NCBI RefSeq assembly: GCF_022844465.1
Contig: NZ_JALHLP010000003.1
Span: 186,001 to 250,000, forward strand
DNA: 64,000 bases
Reading direction: 5' to 3'
Origin: Bradyrhizobium sp.
GTDB lineage: Bacteria; Pseudomonadota; Alphaproteobacteria; Rhizobiales; Xanthobacteraceae
Shown here: piece after piece, positions 42,814 to 52,175 of the stretch
Layout: each line of letters starts with the position of its first letter
How positions within the stretch are numbered: position 1 is the stretch's first letter
The notes under the pieces: generated by a model
Databases searched by the model: none
Seen by the model: only the letters and a program-made list of their open reading frames with translations
What the model was told of the DNA's origin: nothing
Position numbers and translations under genes: made by a program

Positions 42814-44589
42814 TCACACCAGCGCCTTGCCGCCGGCGAAGGCCGCGGCGGTGGCCTCGTCGGTGGCTTCCACCGGCAGCAGCATTTCGTTGTGCGCCTT
42901 GCCGGACGGAATCATCGGGAAGCAGTTTTCCAGCGCCGCGACGCGGCAGTCGAACAGCACCGGGCGCTTGACGCTGATCATTTCCTTGATCGCGCCGTCG
43001 AGATCGCCGGGCTTGATCGCCTGCAGGCCGACGCAGCCGAAAGCGTCCGCGAGCTTGACGAAATCAGGCAGCGCTTCCGAATAGGAATGCGACAGCCGGT
43101 TGCCGTGCAGGAGCTGCTGCCACTGACGCACCATGCCCATGTACTGGTTGTTCAGGATGAAGATCTTGATCGGCAGTTCGTACTGAACCGCGGTCGACAT
43201 TTCCTGCATCGTCATCTGCACCGAGGCGTCGCCGGCGATGTCGATCACCAGGCTGTCGCGATGCGCGACCTGCACGCCGAGCGCCGCCGGCAGGCCGTAG
43301 CCCATGGTGCCGAGACCGCCCGAGGTCATCCAGCGGTGCGGTTCCTCGAAGCCGAAGAACTGCGCCGCCCACATCTGATGCTGCCCGACTTCGGTCGTGA
43401 TGTAGGTGTCGCGGCCGTGCGTCGCCGCGAACAAGCGCTCGATGGCATATTGCGGCAGGATGACATCGTTGCTCTTCTTGTAGGAGAGCGATTTGCGCGC
43501 GCGCCACTTTGAAATTTCCTGCCACCAGGCCCTGATGTCGGGTTTCCTGGCTTCAGCCTTGAACACCTGCAGCATATCCCCGAGCACGTTGGCGGCGTCG
43601 CCGATGATCGGGACGTCGACGCGGATGTTCTTGTTGATCGAGGACGGATCGATGTCGATATGGATCTTCTTCGAGCCTGGCGAGAACGCGTCGATCCGGC
43701 CGGTGATGCGATCGTCGAATCGCGCGCCGACGCACAGCATGACGTCGCAACCATGCATCGCCATGTTGGCCTCGTAGGTGCCGTGCATGCCCAGCATGCC
43801 GAGCCAGTTCTTGCCGGTCGCCGGATAGGCGCCGAGGCCCATCAGGGTCGAGGTGATCGGGAAGCCCGTAGCCTCGACCAGCTCGCGCAGCAGCTTCGAG
43901 GCCTCGCGGCCGGAATTGATCACGCCGCCGCCGGAATAGATCACCGGGCGCTTGGCGGACGCCAGCAGCGCCACCGCCTTGCGGATCTGCGCCGCATCGC
44001 CCTTCAGCCGGGGCGTGTAGGAGACATGTACGTCGGACTTGCGCGGCGGATGGTAGGCGCCGACCGCAAACTGCACGTCCTTGGGCACGTCGACCACGAC
44101 CGGACCCGGACGGCCTGATGTTGCGACATAGAACGCCTCGTGCAGCACCTTGGCGAGATCGTTGACGTCGCGCACCAGCCAGTTGTGCTTGGTGCAGGGA
44201 CGGGTGATGCCGACGGTGTCGCATTCCTGGAACGCGTCATTGCCGATCAGATGCGTAGGCACCTGTCCGGTGATGCAGACCAGCGGAATCGAATCCATCA
44301 GCGCATCGGTCAGAGGCGTCACCATGTTGGTGGCGCCGGGTCCCGACGTCACCAGCACCACGCCGGGCTTGCCGGTCGAGCGCGCATAGCCCTCGGCGGC
44401 GTGGCCGGCGCCCTGCTCGTGCCGCACCAGGATGTGCTCGACCTCGCTCTGCTGGAAAATCTCGTCATAGATCGGCAACACCGCGCCGCCGGGATAGCCG
44501 AACAGGTGCTTGACGCCATGATCGATGAGCGCGCGCACGATCATCGCGGCGCCGGTCATCTGGTTCGGATCGTGGCTGTTGTCGGTCAT
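42814..44589 (-). CDS. ilvB: Acetolactate synthase large (catalytic) subunit
   Basis: 591 residues from the ATG at 44589 (AAGGAA upstream), not an earlier in-frame ATG that lies in the attenuator hairpin. The ThDP enzyme layout is complete: HLFGYPGGAVLPIYDE and HEQGAGHAAEGYARSTG with the catalytic Glu, a central FAD/domain, and the C-terminal GDASVQMTMQEMSTAVQYEL with the Mg-ThDP motif ending LNNQYMGMV. It condenses pyruvate with pyruvate or 2-oxobutyrate, the first common step of Val/Leu/Ile synthesis. Control by an Ile/Val/Leu leader attenuator just upstream. The name ilvI is equally valid. Confidence 0.96.
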   Translation of the reverse strand: MTDNSHDPNQMTGAAMIVRALIDHGVKHLFGYPGGAVLPIYDEIFQQSEVEHILVRHEQGAGHAAEGYARSTGKPGVVLVTSGPGATNMVTPLTDALMDSIPLVCITGQVPTHLIGNDAFQECDTVGITRPCTKHNWLVRDVNDLAKVLHEAFYVATSGRPGPVVVDVPKDVQFAVGAYHPPRKSDVHVSYTPRLKGDAAQIRKAVALLASAKRPVIYSGGGVINSGREASKLLRELVEATGFPITSTLMGLGAYPATGKNWLGMLGMHGTYEANMAMHGCDVMLCVGARFDDRITGRIDAFSPGSKKIHIDIDPSSINKNIRVDVPIIGDAANVLGDMLQVFKAEARKPDIRAWWQEISKWRARKSLSYKKSNDVILPQYAIERLFAATHGRDTYITTEVGQHQMWAAQFFGFEEPHRWMTSGGLGTMGYGLPAALGVQVAHRDSLVIDIAGDASVQMTMQEMSTAVQYELPIKIFILNNQYMGMVRQWQQLLHGNRLSHSYSEALPDFVKLADAFGCVGLQAIKPGDLDGAIKEMISVKRPVLFDCRVAALENCFPMIPSGKAHNEMLLPVEATDEATAAAFAGGKALV

Positions 44590-44631
44590 GACGTATTCCT
44601 TGGCTGGCTTCGGTCTTGCGTTTTGGGAAAT

Positions 44632-44652
44632 AAAAAAGGGCCCCAGAGGCCC
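44632..44652 (-). terminator. Attenuator terminator before ilvB
   Basis: On the minus strand GGGCC (44652-44648), loop TCTGG and GGCCC (44642-44638) form a GC stem followed directly by TTTTTT (44637-44632). It lies between the leader peptide and the ilvB start, exactly where an attenuator terminator should be. Confidence 0.82.
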
Positions 44653-44655
44653 CAT

Positions 44656-44703
44656 GCGCACCGCCCGAATTCGGGATGGCTTCAGCCACCCCCGGCGGTG
44701 CGC
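44656..44703 (-). promoter_or_regulatory. Alternative hairpins of the ilvB attenuator
   Basis: A perfect 10-bp stem joins GCGCACCGCC (44703-44694, last leader codons) to GGCGGTGCGC (44665-44656). Inside it GGGGTGGCT can pair with AGCCATCCC, and CCCGAATTCGGG is self-complementary. These stems cover the leader-peptide end and lie next to the terminator, so the ribosome position on the leader can decide which form. I have not folded the RNA. Confidence 0.65.
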
Positions 44704-44747
44704 CTGGGTACGACGACGATAAGCAGTTTGGTAATAATATTACGCAT
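44682..44747 (-). CDS. ilvB leader peptide rich in Ile, Leu and Val
   Basis: A 21-codon ORF from ATG 44747 to TGA at 44682-44684. It begins MRNIITKLLIVVVP, so nine of the first thirteen residues are Ile, Leu or Val, including a Val-Val-Val run. An in-frame ATG at 44759 would add four residues (MSPR). It lies 26 bases after the predicted transcription start, overlaps a 10-bp hairpin and precedes a terminator. This is the classic layout of ilv attenuation: starvation for branched-chain amino acids stalls the ribosome and favours readthrough into ilvB. Confidence 0.88.
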   Translation of the reverse strand: MRNIITKLLIVVVPRRTAGGG

Positions 44748-44779
44748 TCGAGGGCTCATACTTCTCAAAGGTTGCGCGG

Positions 44780-44807
44780 GTTATACCGTCCGATCCCTGG
44801 AAGTCAA
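44780..44807 (-). promoter_or_regulatory. Sigma-70-type promoter for the ilvB leader
   Basis: TTGACT (44807-44802) and TATAAC (44785-44780) are separated by 16 bases, a near-consensus housekeeping promoter. Transcription would start near 44773, giving a short untranslated stretch before the leader peptide. Confidence 0.75.
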
Positions 44808-44883
44808 GGGAAGGACGCTTTCAGCGCGATTTGGCCAGTGTAGCGGGGTTACTGACGTTCGGCGAGCGGGAATTTTGCCATTT

Positions 44884-44998
44884 CCAGCCCGGCGGCGCGG
44901 AACACGCCCGCACGCGAAGCGCGAACCTCAGATGCGCAATCGCGCATCTGGGAATCACGAGATTTCGGGCTGGCTCGTTTCACGAGCGCCCCGGAATG
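44884..44998. repeat. REP-like palindromic element overlapping the miaA 3' end
   Basis: The core CAGATGCG/CGCATCTG (44929-44936 with 44943-44950) and the outer arms CCAGCCCG (44884-44891) with CGGGCTGG (44966-44973) make a large hairpin. The right end CGCCCCGGAATGAC matches the element at 16051-16136 and lies inside miaA, where it encodes the last residues and supplies the stop codon. Confidence 0.7.
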
Positions 44999-45916
44999 AC
45001 TCGGGCCAGCCACTCCCTTGCCGCCTCCGGCGCCACCCATTCGAACTCCGGCAGCTGGTGCCGGAACCAGGTGAATTGCCGCTTGGCGTAATGGCGGGTA
45101 TCGGCGCGGCCGATCTCAGCCGCCTGATCGCGGGTGATCTCGCCGCGCAAATGGCGGATCAGCGCCGGCACGCCATGGGCCTTCATCGCCGGCAGCAAGG
45201 GATCGAGCTTTCGCGTGGCCAGCGCGGCGACCTCCTCCAGCGCGCCCGCATCCAGCATCGCGTCGAACCGCGCATCGATCCGCGCGTAGAGCTGATCGCG
45301 CTCCGGCGCCAGAAACAGCGCACTGAATTCGCCCGGCGGCAGCAGCGGCGGCAGGCCGTCCCGATGCCAGTCCGGCAGCGCGCGGCCGGTGGCCTCCACG
45401 ACCTCAAGCGCGCGCGCAATCCGGGTTCGGTCGCGCGGCTTCAGGCGTTCAGCCGAAACGGGATCACGCCGCGCCAGTTCGGCATGCAACGCCTCGACGC
45501 CGTCGCGTTCCATCCGGGCGCGAACGGCGTCGCGCACTTCAGGCGGGATCGGCGGCACCGCCGAAAGACCGCGCGTCAGCGTCTTGAAGTAGAGGCCGGA
45601 GCCGCCGATGAAGATCGGCAGGCGGCGTTCTGCCCGCGCCTCCGACAACGCCTTACCGGCGTCGGTCACCCAGGCGCCGGCCGAGAAATTGACCGACGCA
45701 TCGACATGGCCGTAGAGCCGATGCGGCACAGCGGCCTCTTCGGCCGGCGTCGGTCGCGCGGTGATGACGCGCAGATCGCGATAGACCTGCATGGAGTCGG
45801 TGTTGATGACGACGCCGCCGGCCTGTTGCGCCAGATCGAGCGCCAGCGCCGACTTGCCGCTGGCGGTCGGCCCTGCGATAAGCACGGCCTTGCCTGGAAC
45901 TAGCGAACTCGCCTGC

Positions 45917-45918
<2 letters not shown>
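44980..45918 (-). CDS. miaA: tRNA dimethylallyltransferase
   Basis: 312 residues from the ATG at 45918; an in-frame ATG at 45939 is the alternative. The P-loop [20 protein letters not shown], then [12 protein letters not shown] with the catalytic Asp, [17 protein letters not shown] and the C-terminal [20 protein letters not shown] (tRNA-binding KRQ-TWFR motif) are all present. It isopentenylates A37 of tRNAs reading UNN codons. Start codon overlaps that of divergent serB. The last six residues (VIPGRS) come from a REP-like element. Confidence 0.96.
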
Positions 45919-46810
<892 letters not shown>

Positions 46811-46818
46811 CATCCAAA

Positions 46819-46920
46819 TGTCATCACCCGCGAAAGCGGGTGATCCAATATTCCAGAGCCATCAGCGATGGAACCGAAGGGCCGCGGCGTACTGGGTACT
46901 CCGCTCTCGCGGAGTATGAC
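46819..46920. repeat. Palindromic intergenic repeat, CCAGTATTCCAGAGA family (copy 4)
   Basis: TGTCATCACCCGCGAAAGCG opens the left stem (CCCGC/GCGGG), followed by TGATCCAATATTCCAGAGCC, GGGCCGCGGCGTACTGG and a right stem CTCCGCTCTCGCGGAG with GTATGAC. It lies between convergent serB and the DegP-like gene and may serve as their shared 3' hairpin. Confidence 0.8.
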
Positions 46921-46926
46921 CGGCCG

Positions 46927-48435
46927 CTATTGCACGCTCAACGCCACGAAGCGCAACTCGCCTTCGCCGTTGGCGACCATCAGCAGCACCGACTTCTTGC
47001 CGTCCTTCTTGAGCTGATCGACCCGCTTCTTGATGTCGGCGGCGCTGCCGACCGCCTCCTGCGCCACCTCGACGATGACGTCGCCCGCCGACAGCCGCTT
47101 TTCGGCGGCATCGGAGGCGTTGTCGACGCCGGTGATGACGACGCCCCTGACGCTGTCCTTGATCTTGTACTTGCTGCGCAAATCCTTGCTGAGCGCGGCG
47201 AGATCGAGGCCGAGCGCCTTTTGCGTCACCAGCTTCTCGGCCGGTTCTTCCTTGGCCTTGGCGGACGCCTGCTGCGCCTTTTCATTGTCCTCGAGACGGC
47301 CGAGGGTAACCTTGCGGGTCTCTTCCTTGCCTTTGCGGATGATCACGACGTCGACTTCCTTGCCGACCGCAGTGTCGGCCACCACCCGCGAGAGATCCTT
47401 GGGGTCCTTGACGTCCTTGCCGTCGAACCTGACGACGACGTCGCCGGGTTCGATGCCGGCCGGCTTCGCCGGCCCCTTGTCGTCGATGCCGGCGACCAGT
47501 GCGCCGCGGGCAGGCTTGATGTTGAGGCTTTCGGCGATTTCCTCGGTGACCGGCTGAATTCGAACGCCGAGCCAGCCGCGGCGCAATTCGCCGAACTGTC
47601 GGAGCTGGTCGACCACGCCGGCCGCCGTCTTCGACGGCACCGCGAAACCGAGGCCGATCGAGCCGCCGGTCGGCGAGATGATCAGCGTGTTGACGCCGAC
47701 CACTTCGCCTTCGAGGTTGAACAGCGGCCCGCCGGAATTGCCGCGATTGATCGACGCGTCGGTCTGGATGTAGCTGTCGTAGGGCCCTTGGCTGATGTCG
47801 CGGTTGCGCGCCGACACAATGCCGGCGGTGACCGACCCACCGAGGCTGAACGGATTGCCGATCGCGATCACCCATTCGCCGAGCCGCAGCTTGTCGGAAT
47901 CGCCGAACTTCACCGCGGTCAACTGCTTCACCGGCTTGAACTTCAGGACCGCGATATCGGTCTTCTTGTCGACGCCGACCAGCTCGGCCTTGATCTTGGT
48001 GCCGTCGTTCATGATCACGTTGATTTCGTCGGCATCGGCGATGACGTGATTGTTGGTGACGACGACGCCTGCGGCGTCGATGATGAAGCCGGAGCCAAGC
48101 GAATTGGTCTTGCGCGGCTGCATCTCCCCGCCCCTGTCGCCCCCCTTGGGAGATCCGCCACGCCGGTTCTTGAAGAAGTCGTCGAAGAACTCTTCGAACG
48201 GCGAGCCCGGCGGCAATTGAGGCATTGCTTCCCGGTTACCGCCGCCCTTGGCCTCGACGTTCTGCGAGGTGGAAATGTTGACAACGGAATCGATCACCTT
48301 CTCGGCGATGTCGGCGATGCCATCAGGCCCGCGCGCGCTGACGGGCGTCGCAACCAGAAAGCTGGCTGCCCCGAGCGAGATGGCAATCCCCATCAGGCGC
48401 AGGCGACGGGTCAAGGCGGGTCTGGCACCGGTCAT
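46927..48435 (-). CDS. degP: DegP/HtrA-type periplasmic serine protease
   Basis: 502 residues from the ATG at 48435; a signal segment (GIAISLGAASFLVATPVSA) follows a short Arg-rich N-terminus. The trypsin-like domain has the triad His in VVTNNHVIADAD, Asp in KKTDIAVLKF and Ser in RGNSGGPLFN. Two PDZ domains follow (GWLGVRIQPVTEEIAESL, and SVRGVVITGVDNASDAAE...). This is the DegP/Do architecture, a periplasmic protease and chaperone for misfolded envelope proteins. It follows hflKC and DUF2065 on the same strand, a quality-control block. Confidence 0.93.
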   Translation of the reverse strand: MTGARPALTRRLRLMGIAISLGAASFLVATPVSARGPDGIADIAEKVIDSVVNISTSQNVEAKGGGNREAMPQLPPGSPFEEFFDDFFKNRRGGSPKGGDRGGEMQPRKTNSLGSGFIIDAAGVVVTNNHVIADADEINVIMNDGTKIKAELVGVDKKTDIAVLKFKPVKQLTAVKFGDSDKLRLGEWVIAIGNPFSLGGSVTAGIVSARNRDISQGPYDSYIQTDASINRGNSGGPLFNLEGEVVGVNTLIISPTGGSIGLGFAVPSKTAAGVVDQLRQFGELRRGWLGVRIQPVTEEIAESLNIKPARGALVAGIDDKGPAKPAGIEPGDVVVRFDGKDVKDPKDLSRVVADTAVGKEVDVVIIRKGKEETRKVTLGRLEDNEKAQQASAKAKEEPAEKLVTQKALGLDLAALSKDLRSKYKIKDSVRGVVITGVDNASDAAEKRLSAGDVIVEVAQEAVGSAADIKKRVDQLKKDGKKSVLLMVANGEGELRFVALSVQ

Positions 48436-48667
48436 GTCAGGGTGTCTCCAAGGGATATCGGAACGGGCCCACAGTGCGCCCGAACGGGTCCGAGGCGCAA
48501 GCATTTGGGCCGGTCAATTCGGCGAAAAACCGACCGGCGACGGCTCACGATTTCGTTTTCACGACAGCCCATTGCGGGGGTTTCGATCGCCGGCGTTCCG
48601 GGCGCCTAGCGAGCCGAATCTCTTCAGGGTCTTGTCCTTCGGAACATCCCGGAATGACGGTGAATGC

Positions 48668-48868
48668 CTAGCGCCGGACGAACCAGATCAAGAGCAAGCC
48701 CACGACCGCCGAGGCGATGCCGACGATCCGCAGGATGTTGTCCGGCGTTGCCAAGGCGCTCTTCATGGCCCGGCGCATCCAGGCCGGGCTCGCTGCGAAC
48801 ATCAGGCCTTCCAGCACGAAGAGGATACCCAGGCCGATGAGGAAGTCGGCGAACGCAATGGACCTCAT
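48668..48868 (-). CDS. DUF2065 family small membrane protein
   Basis: 66 residues, two membrane helices (DFLIGLGILFVLEGLMFA and IVGIASAVVGLLLIWFV) joined by a short PAWMRRAMKSALATPDNILR loop, as in YjeT/DUF2065 proteins. Function unknown. It lies between hflC and the DegP-like gene, and the same association with hflKC is seen in other proteobacteria. Confidence 0.88.
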   Translation of the reverse strand: MRSIAFADFLIGLGILFVLEGLMFAASPAWMRRAMKSALATPDNILRIVGIASAVVGLLLIWFVRR

Positions 48869-48955
48869 CGGATGACTTCCCCCGCTAACCGAGCTTTTTT
48901 TATTTCAGCGAAGCGGACAACCGCTTCGCTCCACTGACATGTCCGGCCGTAGTCT

Positions 48956-49852
48956 TTAGGGCTTCGGCGCGGCCGTCAGCGGACGGCCGGACGGATTGGC
49001 GAAGAAGCGGAAGAACTCGGAATCCGGGCGCAACAGGAAACGGGTGTCGTTGGAGCGCAGTCCGGTTTCATAGGCGGCCATGGAACGGTAGAAGGCGAAG
49101 AAATCCGGATCCCGCCCATAGGCCTCGGCAAACAGCCGGTTGCGTTCCGCGTCGCCGACGCCGCGCGTCTGGTCGGCGGTCGAATTGGCCTCGGCGATGA
49201 TGACGGTCGCCTCGCGGTCGGCCCTGGAACGGATCTCCTGCGCCTTCTGGCCGCCCTGGGCGCGGAACTCGGCGGCCTCGCGCTGCCGCTCGGTCTGCAT
49301 CCGCTGGTAAACCGCCTGGCTGTTGGCTTCCGGCAGATCGGCGCGGCGGATACGCACGTCCACCAGCTCGATACCGTATTGGTCAGCCTCCTTGTCGAGT
49401 TGCTCGCGGATGCGCGCCATCAGGAGTTCGCGTTCGTCACGCACCACATTGATAAACGTCGCCCCGCCCAGCACCCGGCGCAACGACGCGTTGAGCAGCG
49501 TGGTAAGCTGGAGGTTGGCCGCCGGGATCGAGCCGACGCTCTGATAGAACCGCAGCGCGTTCTTGATGCGATAGCGGGCGAAGGCGTCCACCACCAGCCG
49601 CTTCTGGTCCGAGGCGATCACTTCCTGGGACGGATTTTCAAGGTCGAGGATGCGCTTGTCGATCGAGATCACGGTGTCGATGAACGGCGCCTTGAAGTTG
49701 AGGCCGGGTTCGGTGACGACGCGCACGGGCTCGCCGAGCCGCACCACCAGCACCTGTTCGGTCTGCGCGACCGTGAAGACCGAGCTGTAGCCGACGATGA
49801 TGACGACAAACAGCAGGATCAGGGCGACAACGCCTGTAACGGGGGATTTCAT
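48956..49852 (-). CDS. hflC: HflC, SPFH-domain regulator of FtsH
   Basis: 298 residues. An N-terminal membrane anchor (VVALILLFVVIIVGYSSVFTV) precedes the SPFH/band-7 domain (TEQVLVVRLGEPVRVVTEPGLNFKAP-like), with the family's VDAFARYRI and DVRIRRADLPE, then a coiled-coil with AEFRAQGGQKAQEIRSRAD. With HflK it forms a large membrane complex that limits access of the FtsH protease to membrane substrates. Its ATG overlaps the hflK stop (ATGA). Confidence 0.95.
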   Translation of the reverse strand: MKSPVTGVVALILLFVVIIVGYSSVFTVAQTEQVLVVRLGEPVRVVTEPGLNFKAPFIDTVISIDKRILDLENPSQEVIASDQKRLVVDAFARYRIKNALRFYQSVGSIPAANLQLTTLLNASLRRVLGGATFINVVRDERELLMARIREQLDKEADQYGIELVDVRIRRADLPEANSQAVYQRMQTERQREAAEFRAQGGQKAQEIRSRADREATVIIAEANSTADQTRGVGDAERNRLFAEAYGRDPDFFAFYRSMAAYETGLRSNDTRFLLRPDSEFFRFFANPSGRPLTAAPKP

Positions 49853-50988
49853 CGGTTGCCTCCCTGCTGGCTGGCGGCAGGCGGCGCCGGCGGACGCCGC
49901 GGCGTCAATTCACTGAGCGGCAGATAAGGCACGATGCTCTGCGCGGAATTGCCACCGTCATAGACCAGCTTCTCGGCCCCGCCGAGGATCCGCTCCATCG
50001 TTTCCAGATAAATTCGTTGTCGCGTCACGTCGGGCGCCTTCCTGTACTCGTCGTAGACTTTCTGAAAGCGCGAACTCTGACCCTTGGCCTCGGCGACCGC
50101 CTGCTCCTTGTAGCCTTCGGCGACCTGCAATATCTGCGCGGCGCGTCCGCGGGCGTCGGGAATGACGCGGTTGGCATAGGTCTGCGCCTCGTTCTGCAAG
50201 CGCTCGAAGTCGGCGCGCGCAGCCTGAACGTCGCGAAACGCGTCGATCACTTGCGCCGGCGGATCGACCTTCTGCATCTGGACCTGAGTGATCTGGACAC
50301 CGGCTCCGTAGCCATCCAGCGTCTTCTGCATCAGTTCCTGCACGCCTGCTTCGGTCGTGGTGCGGGCGCCGGTGAGAATCGGCTGGATGTTGGAGCGGCC
50401 GATCATCTCGCGCATCGCGCTTTCGGCCACGGCCTTCACGGTGCCTTCGGGGTTCTGGATGTTGAAGAGATAATTGCCGACGCCGTCGGGCTTGATCCGC
50501 CACAGCACGGTGAAGTCAACGTCGACGATGTTTTCGTCGCCGGTCAGCATCAGGCTTTCTTCCGGCACGTCCCGCATGGTGCGGCCGCGCCGCCCCGGAT
50601 CTTCGGTCAGCGTCATGCCGATCGAGATGGTGGAGACGCGCAGCGCCTTCGGCAGCAGAACGGTTTCGATCGGATAGGGCAGATGATAGTTGAGGCCCGG
50701 CTGTACGGTGCGCACATGTTTGCCGAAGCGCAGCACGACTCCGAGTTCTTCCGACTGCACGCGGAAGAAGCCCGACAATCCCCAGATCGCCATCGCGCCG
50801 ATCAAGACCAGTGCGACGCCCATGGCGCTGAAATGACCGCCCGGCAGCAGCTGCTGCAGCCGGTCCTGGCCGCGCCGCAGAAGGTCCTCGAGATCCGGCG
50901 GCCTTGGCCCGGCCGACTGCGGACCCGAGCCCCACGGTCCCTTGGGACCCGAGCCCCACGGGCCCCCGCCTTGATTCTTCCACGGCAT
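49849..50988 (-). CDS. hflK: HflK, SPFH-domain regulator of FtsH
   Basis: 379 residues. A Gly/Pro/Trp-rich cytoplasmic start (repeated PWGSGP) is typical of HflK. One membrane helix near residue 60 (GVALVLIGAMAIWGLSGFF) precedes the SPFH domain (QSEELGVVLRFGKHVRTVQPGLNYHLP), and a coiled-coil region follows. Proline-rich C-terminus. Four-base overlap with hflC and a GGAGAG ribosome site upstream. Confidence 0.95.
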   Translation of the reverse strand: MPWKNQGGGPWGSGPKGPWGSGPQSAGPRPPDLEDLLRRGQDRLQQLLPGGHFSAMGVALVLIGAMAIWGLSGFFRVQSEELGVVLRFGKHVRTVQPGLNYHLPYPIETVLLPKALRVSTISIGMTLTEDPGRRGRTMRDVPEESLMLTGDENIVDVDFTVLWRIKPDGVGNYLFNIQNPEGTVKAVAESAMREMIGRSNIQPILTGARTTTEAGVQELMQKTLDGYGAGVQITQVQMQKVDPPAQVIDAFRDVQAARADFERLQNEAQTYANRVIPDARGRAAQILQVAEGYKEQAVAEAKGQSSRFQKVYDEYRKAPDVTRQRIYLETMERILGGAEKLVYDGGNSAQSIVPYLPLSELTPRRPPAPPAASQQGGNR

Positions 50989-51157
50989 GAAAAACTCTCC
51001 TTCGCGAAGCCCGGGTCCGCCTGTTGGGCAGAATGCCCGACCTCGCCTATCCGCCCGGCTTTATAGGGGACCGCCGGGGGCCTTACAACGCAAGCTTCCC
51101 GCTCGAAGCAGCTATGCTTGACGCCGAATTTGTCAATGTAAACATTGGCGAGCGCGG

Positions 51158-51670
51158 TTAACGCGGCTGGCGCCGGCGATATGTCACATAGGAGAAGTCG
51201 GCGCTATCGCCGGGACCGGCCTGATTCCGCACCCGCGCCGCCTCTTCCCAGCGAGTTGCATCGATTGCGGCCAGAAGCGTATCGCCTTCGGGCTTGGCAT
51301 GCACCTCGGTCACTTCCAGGCGATCGGCGCGATCCATCGACTGCGCGTAGATTTCGGCACCGCCGATGACCGCGATCTCAGTGGCGAAACGCCGCAGAGC
51401 GTCCCCCAAGGCGACCGCCATGCCGTCCGCAAGCGAATGCGTCACCACGACGCCGTCGGCACGAAAGCCCTTGTCGCGCGTCACTACGACATTGGTCCGT
51501 CCCGGGAGCGGCCGGCCGATCGAGGCGAAGGTCTTGCGGCCCATCACCACCGGCTTGCCCATGGTCATCGCCTTCAATCGCGCCAGGTCGGATTTGAGTC
51601 GCCACGGCATGGCGCCGTCGGCACCGATGACGCCATTCTCGGCAACCGCGAAGATGAGGACGATTTCCAC
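51158..51670 (-). CDS. folA: Dihydrofolate reductase
   Basis: 170 residues from a GTG at 51670, preceded by GGGAG and sharing one base with the GNAT gene's TAG. An earlier in-frame start inside the GNAT gene is less likely. VLIFAVAENGVIGADGAMPWRLKSDL contains the DHFR substrate motif PW and the acidic Asp of the active site. MGRKTFASIG and VIGGAEIYAQSM bind NADPH. It reduces dihydrofolate made by ThyA, encoded 1 kb upstream on the same strand. Confidence 0.93.
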   Translation of the reverse strand: MEIVLIFAVAENGVIGADGAMPWRLKSDLARLKAMTMGKPVVMGRKTFASIGRPLPGRTNVVVTRDKGFRADGVVVTHSLADGMAVALGDALRRFATEIAVIGGAEIYAQSMDRADRLEVTEVHAKPEGDTLLAAIDATRWEEAARVRNQAGPGDSADFSYVTYRRRQPR

Positions 51671-52155
51671 TAGCGCGCTCCCTGCGCCAATGCCGCCAGC
51701 GCCGGACCGCCGACACGGAAAACCGTCCACTCCTGCACCGGGACCGCGCCGAGCGATTTGTAGAATTCAATCGACGGCGTGTTCCAGTCCAGCACCGACC
51801 ATTGCAGGCGGGGCCAGCCGTTCGCCACACATTCCCTGGCGAGATGCGCCAGCAACGCCTTGCCGATACCCTTGCCGCGCAGCGTCGGGCGGACGAACAG
51901 GTCTTCCAGATAGATCCCGTGCTGGCCGCTGAACGTCGAGAAGTTGACGAACCAGACCGCGAAGCCGGCCACCTGGCCGCTGAACTCGGCGATCTCGCAG
52001 AACAGCCGCGGGGCGCCGCAAAACAGCGCCGCGTCCAGATCGGATTCGGTCGCGCGCACTTCGTGCGAAAGCTTTTCGTACTCGGCGAGTTCGCGAACCA
52101 GCGAAAGGACAAGTCCGGCTTCACCCTTGCGCGCGCGGCGGATCAGCAAGGTCAT
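51670..52155 (-). CDS. GNAT family N-acetyltransferase
   Basis: 161 residues, one GNAT domain. The acetyl-CoA loop is EDLFVRPTLRGKGIGKALLAHLA (motif A, R/Q-x-x-G-x-G), followed by the motif B region LQWSVLDWNTPSIEFYKSLGA. It resembles diamine acetyltransferase-type proteins (STFSGQHGIYLEDL). Substrate unknown. It lies between thyA and folA, with a one-base overlap to folA and 20 bases from thyA. Confidence 0.88.
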   Translation of the reverse strand: MTLLIRRARKGEAGLVLSLVRELAEYEKLSHEVRATESDLDAALFCGAPRLFCEIAEFSGQVAGFAVWFVNFSTFSGQHGIYLEDLFVRPTLRGKGIGKALLAHLARECVANGWPRLQWSVLDWNTPSIEFYKSLGAVPVQEWTVFRVGGPALAALAQGAR

Positions 52156-52175
52156 TCAGTCGCTCGCGCCGCGGC

